This document shows positions 17,769-24,720 of a DNA stretch of 64,000 nt, piece after piece (the first letter of the stretch is position 1; each line of letters starts with the position of its first letter). The stretch is from positions 111,846 through 175,845 of the forward strand of contig CAVTJN010000010.1 of assembly GCA_963735055.1 (NCBI GenBank). The letters run 5' to 3'. Made by a program: the position numbers and the translations under genes. The stretch is from JBBITI01 sp963735055. GTDB lineage: Bacteria > Chloroflexota > Dehalococcoidia > Dehalococcoidales > UBA2162. Below the pieces are notes generated by a model. The model had not been told where the DNA came from, made no database searches, and was given only the letters and a program-made list of their open reading frames with translations.

Positions 17769-18463
17769 TGGAAGGGTTGCTCGACGGCGTCGGCGACATC
17801 ATCCGCGCCCAAGGCTGGCTGGCCTTCCCGGCCTGTTTTCTCGGAGGTATCGTGTCCAGTGCCAGCCCCTGTGTTCTGGCTATGATACCGCTCGTCATCG
17901 GCTACGTCGGAGGCTACGCCGAGGGTTCCCAGAGGAAGGCTATCCAGTATTCCCTGACGTTCACACTCGGGCTAACAATCACCTTCACCGTGCTGGGGAT
18001 CATAGCCGGGGCCATGGGTAGACTCTTCGGCGACGTGGGTAAATTTTGGTACTATGTACTGCCGCCGGTTGCCATCCTGCTCGGACTGTATCTGTTCTTT
18101 TCCGAGAAACTGAATCTGAACTTCGGCCTGCCGCAGCGATTGATGCCGAAGAAGACGGCGCTGCTGGGAGCTCTTCTGCTGGGACTTTTTTTCGGCATCG
18201 TTGCCTCTCCCTGCGCTACTCCGGTGCTGGCAGTGATACTGACGCTTGCCGCGGCAAAGAGGGATGTCGCCTACAGCGGTGCTATGCTGCTGGCCTATGC
18301 CCTTGGCCATTGGGTGCTCGTACTCGCGGCCGGCATCTCGGCAGGATTCGCCCAGAGGGCGCTGGCATCGAAGGGAATCAGCAACTTTGCCAGCTACTCG
18401 AAGAAGACGGCAGGAGTGATCCTGGCAGGCGTCGGGGCATACCTGTTCATCCTGTTGTTTTGA
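17768..18463 (+). CDS. ccdA: CcdA/DsbD-type transmembrane thiol-electron transporter
   Basis: The 231-residue, six-helix membrane protein has the two symmetry-related helices each carrying a cysteine in the family motif: S-P-C35-V-L near the N-terminus and A-S-P-C149-A-T-P in the second half. These two cysteines shuttle electrons from cytoplasmic thioredoxin to an extracytoplasmic partner, here the lipoprotein encoded just upstream. It is unlikely to serve cytochrome c maturation alone, although the cbb3 oxidase at 50-53 kb also needs reduced haem-binding cysteines. Confidence 0.9.
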   Translation: MEGLLDGVGDIIRAQGWLAFPACFLGGIVSSASPCVLAMIPLVIGYVGGYAEGSQRKAIQYSLTFTLGLTITFTVLGIIAGAMGRLFGDVGKFWYYVLPPVAILLGLYLFFSEKLNLNFGLPQRLMPKKTALLGALLLGLFFGIVASPCATPVLAVILTLAAAKRDVAYSGAMLLAYALGHWVLVLAAGISAGFAQRALASKGISNFASYSKKTAGVILAGVGAYLFILLF

Positions 18464-18489
18464 CGGAATCATCTCTGAGGAGGGTTCAT

Positions 18490-18720
18490 ATGCTCGAGAT
18501 TAAGAGAAGTACGGTATCGCTTGACGAAAGCGACCTGATTGAGTTGGAGCGGATCCTGATTGACTCGGACGAGAAGGGGGCGCTGATCTTCTTGAATAAG
18601 ACCGTTCACGACCGGATCATGCACGCTCAGCAGGGCAAGTTGAAATCGCATCTGGACGGAACGAATCCCGTGGAAGGTTTTGTCCAACGAAATCAGCGTT
18701 CTGGAGGACAGCAGTCATGA
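18490..18720 (+). CDS. Conserved-looking 76-residue hypothetical protein coupled to acr3
   Basis: ATG 18490 follows GAGGAGGG, and the stop overlaps the acr3 ATG by four bases (ATGA). The protein is small, acidic and helical (STVSLDESDLIELERILIDSD), without membrane segments or cysteines. Tight coupling to the arsenite exporter and a strong ribosome site argue it is real. I recognise no domain. It could be an accessory or regulatory subunit of the exporter, which is inference only. Confidence 0.65.
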   Translation: MLEIKRSTVSLDESDLIELERILIDSDEKGALIFLNKTVHDRIMHAQQGKLKSHLDGTNPVEGFVQRNQRSGGQQS

Positions 18721-19802
18721 GTGGCACGACCAGCCAGACAGCCGCATCGTGCGAACCCCGGCTTTCCGTGGTCAACCGGTTCTTGTCGCTATGGATCCTC
18801 ATCGCCATGGTGTTTGGAGTCGGGCTGGGTTATTTCATTCCATCGGTGGCGGACGTCATTAACCGCTTCTCGGTGGGTACGACTTCGATACCGATCGCCA
18901 TCGGCCTCATCCTGATGATGTATCCGCCGCTGGCCAAGGTGAAGTATGAGGAGCTGCCCAAATTCTTCCGCAACTGGCGGGTCCTGGCGCTGTCGCTGGT
19001 TCAGAACTGGGTGATCGGCCCGATTATTATGTTCTTCCTGGCCCTGCTCTTTCTCGGATTCATCTGGCCAATGCCTGACTATATGGTTGGTCTTATCATG
19101 ATCGGTCTGGCCCGATGTATCGCTATGGTGATTGTATGGTGCGAATTGGCCCAGGGCGACAACGAATATTCTGCCGGACTGGTGGCTTTCAACGCCATCT
19201 TTCAGATGGTCTTCTACTCGATATTCGCCTATGTCTTCATTACTGTCCTACCTCCGATCTTTGGGCTGAAGGGAACGGTCGTACAGGTCTCGATATGGGA
19301 GGTGGCCCAGAGCGTTCTCATCTATCTGGGGATCCCGTTCTTTGCCGGATTGCTGACCAGGTTCTTCTTCCTCAAGACCAATCGAAAGGACTGGTACGAG
19401 AACAAGTTCATCCCCAAGATCAGCCCCATCACCTTGATCGCGCTTCTGTTCACTATCGTCGTGATGTTCTCGCTCAAGGGCGAGATCATCGTGCAGTTGC
19501 CGCTGGACGTGGTCAAGATCGCCATTCCGCTGGCCATCTATTTCGCCATCATGTGGTCGGTCTCGTTCTACATGGGAAGGAAACTCAGTGGCGAGTATGC
19601 GAAGACCGTGACCATCGCGTTCCATGCTGCCGGCAACAACTTCGAGCTGGCCATCGCCGTGGCGGTGGGGGTGTTCGGAATCAGCTCCGGACAAGCCTTC
19701 ACGGCGGTAATCGGCCCGCTGATCGAAGTGCCGGCGTTGCTCGCCCTGGTGAACGTCGGTCTGTATTTCCAGCGCAAGCTGTCCTGGAGGCCCGCCTCGT
19801 GA
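18717..19802 (+). CDS. acr3: ACR3 family arsenite efflux transporter
   Basis: The 361-residue membrane protein has ten segments. The conserved cysteine C134 lies in G-L-A-R-C-I-A-M-V and the conserved glutamate in FHAAGNNFELAIAVAV, both required for As(III)/H+ exchange in characterised ACR3. It exports the arsenite formed by ArsC. It is the final gene of the island, translationally coupled to the 76-residue protein, and is followed by about 75 bases before the radical SAM gene. Confidence 0.95.
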   Translation: MSGTTSQTAASCEPRLSVVNRFLSLWILIAMVFGVGLGYFIPSVADVINRFSVGTTSIPIAIGLILMMYPPLAKVKYEELPKFFRNWRVLALSLVQNWVIGPIIMFFLALLFLGFIWPMPDYMVGLIMIGLARCIAMVIVWCELAQGDNEYSAGLVAFNAIFQMVFYSIFAYVFITVLPPIFGLKGTVVQVSIWEVAQSVLIYLGIPFFAGLLTRFFFLKTNRKDWYENKFIPKISPITLIALLFTIVVMFSLKGEIIVQLPLDVVKIAIPLAIYFAIMWSVSFYMGRKLSGEYAKTVTIAFHAAGNNFELAIAVAVGVFGISSGQAFTAVIGPLIEVPALLALVNVGLYFQRKLSWRPAS

Positions 19803-19878
19803 AGCTCACCGGTCCCGTCATCGGCCCGGGTCGGCAGGCACAGCTAGAGTCGGACGTCTCGCGGCCGGGTGGCAGATC

Positions 19879-21144
19879 ATGACGGAACGCCAGGATGAGT
19901 CTCTTCGCGTGGACGATGAGGGACGGTTAATACTGCCCCAGAGCCTGCAAGCGAGGATGGGCATAAGACCAGGCAGTCACCTTCGGTTCGAATCCGGACC
20001 GGCCGGCCTGCGCCTGCGGACCCCGTCCCGCCTGGCCAAACTGTATATCGAACCCACCGACCAATGCAACCTTGATTGCCGCACCTGCATCCGGAGGACC
20101 TGGAACGAGCCGATGGGCCGGATGTCCGAAGCGGTGTTCTCCCGGGTGGTCGACGGGCTGCGTTCTCTGCCCCGGCCGGTGAAGGTGGTCTTCGGTGGCT
20201 TTGGCGAGCCTCTCTTCCATCCGCGCATTGCCGAAATGGTCGGGGAGGTGAAGGCGCTCGGGGCGACCGTGGAGCTGATCACCAACGGCACCCTGCTGAC
20301 TTCTGCGATGACGACCGCCCTGGTGGACGCGGGCCTGGACTTGCTGTGGGTATCGCTGGACGGCGCCAGTCCGGAAAGCTACGCCGACATCCGGCTCGGG
20401 GCGGCCTTTCCGCGGGTGGTGGAGAACGTCAGGGGATTCCGGGATTACCTCGAGTACCGGGTCACCCAGCCCTATTTCGCGGTGATTCCCGACTTCAACA
20501 CCGAGTTGGGCATCGTATTCGTGGCCATGAGGCGGAACATCGCCGAGCTGCCACGGGTTATCGAATTAGGGACGACCCTGAATGCCCGGCATTTCATGGT
20601 TACCAACGTGCTCCCATACAGTCCGGAGATGGCGTCGGAGATGCTGTATGCGGGAGTGCTCGACGGTTGTCACGCCGCCGACATTGCGCTGCCAAGAATG
20701 GACCTGACGCACGAGACCCGGACGGCCATATTTGAAGCCGTGAGGAGAGTTGACGGCACATGGCCGGGCTCAGGCCAGGGTGTGGCGCCGGGGACATGTC
20801 CCTTCATCGAAGGTGGGGCCGGCGTGGTGGGGTGGGACGGCAGTTTGAGCCCGTGTCTGGCACTGCTCCACAGTCACATCACTTACCCCTCACGTTTCGG
20901 ACAGTCAAGGCGTTCGGTACGTTCGTGGAAGATCGGTAACCTGGCGGCGAACACCCTGGGCAGTCTGTGGCACAAGCCGGAGCACATCGCTTTTCGGGAG
21001 AGAGTTCAGACGTCAATGTTCTCTCCCTGCATGGTGTGCGGGGGCTGCGATCTTGCCGAGGGCAACGAAGCCGATTGCGTCGGCAACACTTTTCCGACGT
21101 GTGGGGCCTGCCTCTGGTCGCAGGGCGTCGTCCAGTGCCCCTAG
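19879..21144 (+). CDS. Radical SAM/SPASM maturase with N-terminal AbrB-like domain (tungsten-oxidoreductase maturase type)
   Basis: Residues 1-50 resemble a swapped-hairpin AbrB fold (DDEGRLILPQSL...MGIRPGSHLRF). The radical SAM cluster motif is C63-N-L-D-C67-R-T-C70 followed by IRRTW. The C-terminus has a SPASM-like set (CMVCGGCDLAEG, then CVG, TCGAC) for auxiliary iron-sulfur clusters. This combination matches the maturases linked to tungsten-dependent aldehyde oxidoreductases. No such oxidoreductase lies in this window, so its target is elsewhere or is something different. The start overlaps no other gene; ATG 19879 is used. It follows acr3 on the same strand and may be cotranscribed. Confidence 0.75.
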   Translation: MTERQDESLRVDDEGRLILPQSLQARMGIRPGSHLRFESGPAGLRLRTPSRLAKLYIEPTDQCNLDCRTCIRRTWNEPMGRMSEAVFSRVVDGLRSLPRPVKVVFGGFGEPLFHPRIAEMVGEVKALGATVELITNGTLLTSAMTTALVDAGLDLLWVSLDGASPESYADIRLGAAFPRVVENVRGFRDYLEYRVTQPYFAVIPDFNTELGIVFVAMRRNIAELPRVIELGTTLNARHFMVTNVLPYSPEMASEMLYAGVLDGCHAADIALPRMDLTHETRTAIFEAVRRVDGTWPGSGQGVAPGTCPFIEGGAGVVGWDGSLSPCLALLHSHITYPSRFGQSRRSVRSWKIGNLAANTLGSLWHKPEHIAFRERVQTSMFSPCMVCGGCDLAEGNEADCVGNTFPTCGACLWSQGVVQCP

Positions 21145-21194
21145 TCCAGGTCTCAAGCACCGTGTTGAAATGGGAATAGCAGGAGGGAGACGAT

Positions 21195-21806
21195 ATGCCG
21201 GTTTTGAAAGATATAAGCTTCAGCCTCGACATGGACAGAGTGATGCAGAGGCAGGGGTTCAAGGACACTTCGAGAGTCCGGCCGGGAATGAAGGAAACGA
21301 TTGCCGCCCTGGTTGAAGAGACGGGCAGACTGCACCTGATCGAGTCGGCCGTGGCCTATGAGACATATCAGGTTGTTCAGATTGAGCCCGAAAGAATCCT
21401 CCTGCACGGTGGCGTCGCTCTTGATGGTTCACTCTTGCCGTCAAGATCGCCTAACGCCAGGAGACTCATTATCGTGGTGAGCACGATCGGTCCCAAACTG
21501 GAGACTCGGGTCAAGGAATATACGAGCACTGGAGATACCCTCAAGGGCATGTTGTTGGACGGAATCGGAAGTACTGCCATGCACTCGATTACGCAGGAGG
21601 CGTGTGCGCTTATCTTTAAGCTGGTGGTGGGTGACACCCGAGACATTGGCCCGACTTTCAGCCCCGGTATGGCGGGCTTCCCTCTGACAGAACAGCCCCG
21701 GATGCTGGCTTTGGCCAGAGCAGAGTCGGTGGGTGTTACTCTGACGAGTTCGGGCGTGATGGTGCCTCGGAAATCAACCTCGCGCGTCATCGCCATAATT
21801 GACTAA
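21195..21806 (+). CDS. Vitamin B12-dependent methionine synthase activation-domain-like protein
   Basis: The 203-residue stand-alone protein resembles the MetH reactivation domain. It has the segment VVSTIGPKLETRV and the conserved stretch FSPGMAGFPLTEQPRM, which in MetH forms the SAM-binding face that remethylates cob(II)alamin. Stand-alone versions accompany corrinoid methyltransferases; a UroD-type methyltransferase occurs at 40-41 kb. AGGAGGGAG lies before the ATG. The immediate partner is not evident. Confidence 0.7.
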   Translation: MPVLKDISFSLDMDRVMQRQGFKDTSRVRPGMKETIAALVEETGRLHLIESAVAYETYQVVQIEPERILLHGGVALDGSLLPSRSPNARRLIIVVSTIGPKLETRVKEYTSTGDTLKGMLLDGIGSTAMHSITQEACALIFKLVVGDTRDIGPTFSPGMAGFPLTEQPRMLALARAESVGVTLTSSGVMVPRKSTSRVIAIID

Positions 21807-21888
21807 GCACCACGGCCTTGAAACGACTGATGCCAAGTAGTCAGCACCGGCATATGATGGAGAGGGAGGCGTCCTGACGATTCACCTT

Positions 21889-22032
21889 AGTGGACTCAAA
21901 CCAACGCCTTGGGTGTTCGGAAGAAGACCCCGGTCACCTGTCGGGTTGCTTGGGGTGTGAGAAGACCAATTGCCGCAAAGCCGGAATGAGCGGTCTCTTC
22001 TCAAAGAGAAGTGCAGAAAGCTTCTTGAGTGG
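21889..22032. repeat. Dispersed ~145-bp repeat, copy A
   Basis: This stretch is about 80% identical, without visible indels over most of its length, to 62470-62613. Shared blocks include GAAGACCCCGGTCAC, GCTTGGGGTGTGAG and GCCGCAAAGCCGGAATGAGC. The copy ends in the TGGCTGG that belongs to the 3' end of the tRNA-Gln gene. A CACC/GGTG pairing and a CTTCTC-AAA-GAGAAG hairpin are visible. It could be a structured RNA, a tRNA-targeted insertion remnant or a decayed small gene. Confidence 0.6.
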
Positions 22033-22103
22033 CTGGGGATCCAGGATTCGAACCTGGGTAAACAGATCCAGAGTCTGCTGTCCTACCGCTAGACGAATCC
22101 CCA
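22030..22103 (-). tRNA. trnQ: tRNA-Gln (CTG anticodon)
   Basis: The minus strand folds into a full cloverleaf. The acceptor stem TGGGGAT pairs with ATCCCCA, the anticodon stem GCAGA/TCTGT encloses loop C-T-C-T-G-G-A with anticodon CTG, and the T-loop is TTCGAAT. The discriminator G is followed by an encoded CCA (22030-22032). Confidence 0.95.
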
Positions 22104-22255
22104 ATGGTGAGGCGAGCGCATTTCACGCTACTCATTGATTCTACATCAGGCACCCGTGTCTGGCAAGCTCGGGGAGCGTATCACCGACCACGCTGGCCGC
22201 CAGCGCCGAGGCCACTCCGGCCTGACTTCACCGGGCACGACCGCGACAACGAAAG

Positions 22256-22300
22256 GCCGGGCCTGGTTTCCCCAAGGGGAGGATCAGAGCCACGCCCGGC
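22256..22300 (-). terminator. Inverted repeat downstream of rubrerythrin
   Basis: GCCGGGC (22256-22262) pairs with GCCCGGC (22294-22300), and the interior contains a TCCCC-AA-GGGGA hairpin. It lies about 55 bases past the rubrerythrin stop and could terminate that transcript. No T-run is present. Confidence 0.4.
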
Positions 22301-22354
22301 TAACGGGCTGAAGATCTGCCGGATCCGCCACCGGCGAGCTTGTGAAGTCCCGGT

Positions 22355-22933
22355 TTAGTAGTTTTCGGCCAGGACTTCGTAATAGGCGCGCGGGTGGCGG
22401 CAGGCCGGGCACTGCTGGGGCGGCTCGGGCCCTTCGTGGATGTAGCCGCAGTTGATGCAATGCCATTTGACGGGGGCCGGCTTCTTGAAGACGGTGCCCT
22501 TGACCAGGTTCTCGATCAGCTTGCGGTACCGGCTTTCGTGGAATTTCTCGGCCTTCGCGATCTGGGTGAAGGACATGGCCACTTCGGGGAAGCCTTCTTC
22601 GGCGGCGATCTTGGCGAAATCGGTGTAGATCGTGGTCCACTCCATCTGTTCGCCGTGAGCGGCGGCTTCCAGATTAGACTTGGTATCCTTGATCATGCCG
22701 CCGGGATAGCCGGCGGTTATCTCCACGTCACCGCCTTCCAGGTGCTGGAAGAATACTTTGGCATGTTCCTTTTCGTTTTCGGCCGTCTCGGCAAATATAT
22801 TGGCGACTTGTTCCAGTCCTTCTTTGCGGGCGGCGCTGGCGAAATAGGTGTAGCGGTTCCGCGCCTGCGATTCGCCGGCGAAGGCGGTGACCAGGTTCTT
22901 TTCGGTGCGGCTGCCTTTGATTGACTTGGCCAT
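22355..22933 (-). CDS. rbr: Rubrerythrin
   Basis: The protein has 192 residues. An N-terminal four-helix ferritin-like domain has the diiron ligand motifs E-S-Q-A-R-N-R and E-x-x-H (ENEKEH, and a second AEKFHESRY). A C-terminal rubredoxin-like domain has C-I-N-C-G and C-P-A-C. It reduces hydrogen peroxide in anaerobes. ATG 22933 is chosen for its AGGAGG site; the frame further upstream is the transcript leader. A -10 box TATAAT lies about 55 bases before the start. Confidence 0.95.
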   Translation of the reverse strand: MAKSIKGSRTEKNLVTAFAGESQARNRYTYFASAARKEGLEQVANIFAETAENEKEHAKVFFQHLEGGDVEITAGYPGGMIKDTKSNLEAAAHGEQMEWTTIYTDFAKIAAEEGFPEVAMSFTQIAKAEKFHESRYRKLIENLVKGTVFKKPAPVKWHCINCGYIHEGPEPPQQCPACRHPRAYYEVLAENY

Positions 22934-22985
22934 GTGTCCTCCTGTTGATGCTTTTAGTGCTTTGGTGGCGTGAGCCAATATCCGA

Positions 22986-22991
22986 ATTATA
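22986..22991 (-). promoter_or_regulatory. -10 box of rubrerythrin
   Basis: A perfect TATAAT on the minus strand lies 53 bases upstream of the rubrerythrin ATG. No clear -35 is seen, so an activator may be involved. Confidence 0.45.
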
Positions 22992-23105
22992 CTACATGAT
23001 GATGTCCAATGTTCACTGCCGGTGATGAGTCGGCGACAGGGCGAGGACGTTCGAAGGGACTCCGGGTAAGAAGCGCATCACCGGCGGAACAACGATGCAG
23101 ATAGA

Positions 23106-23182
23106 TGGTCGGGGCGGACGGATTTGAACCGTCGACCACCTGCACCCCATGCAGGTGCGCTACCAGGCTGCGCTACGCCCCG
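23106..23182 (-). tRNA. trnP: tRNA-Pro (GGG anticodon)
   Basis: The minus strand forms a complete cloverleaf. The acceptor CGGGGCG pairs with CGCCCCG, the anticodon stem CCTGC/GCAGG holds loop A-T-G-G-G-G-T with anticodon GGG, and the T-loop is TTCAAAT. The discriminator A and an encoded CCA (23106-23108) follow. Confidence 0.95.
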
Positions 23183-23328
23183 TCCGACAGGCTGGCTGGG
23201 TGCTTCCCATTGTCTTATATCCATGACCGGTAGTCAAGGGCGGGGCCCCGGTCAGGTATGCTCATTGATCTTGAGTGGCGGGGTCCGCCGTCATGGCAAT
23301 CACAATCGATTGTTGCTAGAATACTCGG

Positions 23329-23985
23329 GTGAGCCTGATCGCGGCGAATATGAGACGAGTCCTTGCCGAAATCCCCGGGGGAGTTGAACTGGTGGTCGCG
23401 GCTAAAGGACGGCCGCCGGCCGAAGTAATGGAAGCGGTCAACGAGGGCGCTCGCATCATCGGCGAGAATTACGTCCAGGACGCCGTCAGGGCACAGGGGC
23501 AGGTTGGCCGTCGCGGTGTCAACTGGCACTTTATCGGGCACCTGCAGACGAACAAGGTGAAGAAAGCGGTAGCGCTTTTCGACATGATACAGACCATCGA
23601 TTCACTTGCTATGGCGCGCGAAGTCAATGGTCACGGTGAGCCCGGCCGGCCGTTGCCGGTGTTGATCGAGGTCAACAGCGCACGGGAGGGGCAGAAATCC
23701 GGCTTGTTCCCCGAGCAGGTGGTATCGGCCGCCGCCGAGATGTCCGCCCTGCCTAACATCAAGGTGATGGGGTTGATGACGATGGGGCCCGCGGTCGGTC
23801 AGCCGGGGGAAATGCGGCGCTACTTCAGCGCCACGCGCCGGGTCTTTGAAGAGCTGAGGCAGGCGCGATTGCCGAACCTGGAGATGAAGTACCTGTCGAT
23901 GGGGATGAGCGACTCCTATCGAGAGGCGATCGACGAGGGGGCGAACGTGGTGCGGTTAGGTAGGGCTGTGTTCGGTGAGACGTAG
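23329..23985 (+). CDS. YggS/PLPBP family pyridoxal phosphate homeostasis protein
   Basis: The 218-residue single-domain TIM barrel starts at GTG 23329. The cofactor lysine is K26 in VVAAKGRP, and the phosphate-binding motifs IGHLQTNK and the C-terminal YLSMGMSDSYREAI...VRLGRAVFG are all present. The family binds pyridoxal phosphate without known catalysis and buffers vitamin B6. The next gene, mobB, starts 64 bases later on the same strand. Confidence 0.9.
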   Translation: MSLIAANMRRVLAEIPGGVELVVAAKGRPPAEVMEAVNEGARIIGENYVQDAVRAQGQVGRRGVNWHFIGHLQTNKVKKAVALFDMIQTIDSLAMAREVNGHGEPGRPLPVLIEVNSAREGQKSGLFPEQVVSAAAEMSALPNIKVMGLMTMGPAVGQPGEMRRYFSATRRVFEELRQARLPNLEMKYLSMGMSDSYREAIDEGANVVRLGRAVFGET

Positions 23986-24049
23986 GCGATCGCCATCGGC
24001 CCGTGGGCCGGGTAGACATCTGCCGATTGCGCGGTGAAAGGAGAAGGAA

Positions 24050-24691
24050 ATGCCACCGGTCATTTGTATCGTAGGTCACTCGAATTCGGGCAAGACGACG
24101 TTGGTGGAAAAGCTACTGCCTGAATTGAAGGCGAGGGGATATCGCGTGGCCACCGTCAAACACGCCCAGGACATTGATCTCGACCATCCCGGGACGGATA
24201 GCTGGCGTCACGTTGCGGCGGGCAGCGCGGTAATGGTTCTCGCCACCAAAGGGCGAGTCGTGCTCGTGAAGCCGGTCGCCGATTCCCCCAGTCTCGAAGA
24301 AGTCATCCGCCTTATCGGCGAGGAATACGATCTGGTGCTGGCCGAGGGTTTCAAAGGAGAGTCGGCACCCAAGATCGAGGTCCAACGTAATCCGACCGGT
24401 CCGCTGCTCACCGGCCTGAAAGGGCTTTTCGCCGTGGTCAGCGACGAGGCGATTGAGACCAAGACCAGGAAGTTCTCGTGGTCAGACATCAAGGGCCTGG
24501 TCGATATTATCGAGGAGGGCTTTATAAAGCCTAACCGGGAGCACGTGGCGGTCTATGCCGACGGCGCGCCGATTGCCCTGGGCAGCTTCCCCCGCGAGAT
24601 AGTCAAGAACCTGCTGGTCGCCATGGCCTCCTCACTCAAGGGGGCAGGGCAGCCTGAGAACATCGAGTTCAGGTTGCGAAGGGGGGGATAA
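24050..24691 (+). CDS. mobB: Molybdopterin-guanine dinucleotide biosynthesis protein MobB
   Basis: The 213-residue GTPase-like protein has the P-loop G9-H-S-N-S-G-K-T-T and the family segment TVKHAQDIDLDHPGTDSWRH. A LAEGFKGESAPKIEVQR motif follows. MobB assists attachment of GMP to molybdopterin. Its presence fits use of molybdenum or tungsten pterin enzymes, as does the maturase at 19.9 kb. An AGGAGAAGG site precedes the ATG. It converges on mutL with about 30 bases between. Confidence 0.9.
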   Translation: MPPVICIVGHSNSGKTTLVEKLLPELKARGYRVATVKHAQDIDLDHPGTDSWRHVAAGSAVMVLATKGRVVLVKPVADSPSLEEVIRLIGEEYDLVLAEGFKGESAPKIEVQRNPTGPLLTGLKGLFAVVSDEAIETKTRKFSWSDIKGLVDIIEEGFIKPNREHVAVYADGAPIALGSFPREIVKNLLVAMASSLKGAGQPENIEFRLRRGG

Positions 24692-24720
24692 GCACGTCCC
24701 GCAGGAATTTGGGCTTGCCC

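Noticed and set aside
21889..22032. Cobalamin, TPP or other known riboswitch in the repeat
   Set aside because: Some CCGG and GAGAC-like blocks are suggestive, but no known consensus core could be matched and no regulated gene follows in both copies.
21890..22138. 82-codon plus-strand frame running through the dispersed repeat into tRNA-Gln
   Set aside because: It crosses the tRNA gene antisense and ends in the typical spurious tRNA-derived peptide. The similarity to the frame at 62.5 kb is explained by the DNA repeat, although repeat origin remains open.
22934..22978. Upstream start for rubrerythrin
   Set aside because: The stretch is the transcript leader between the -10 box and a strong ribosome site at the internal ATG.
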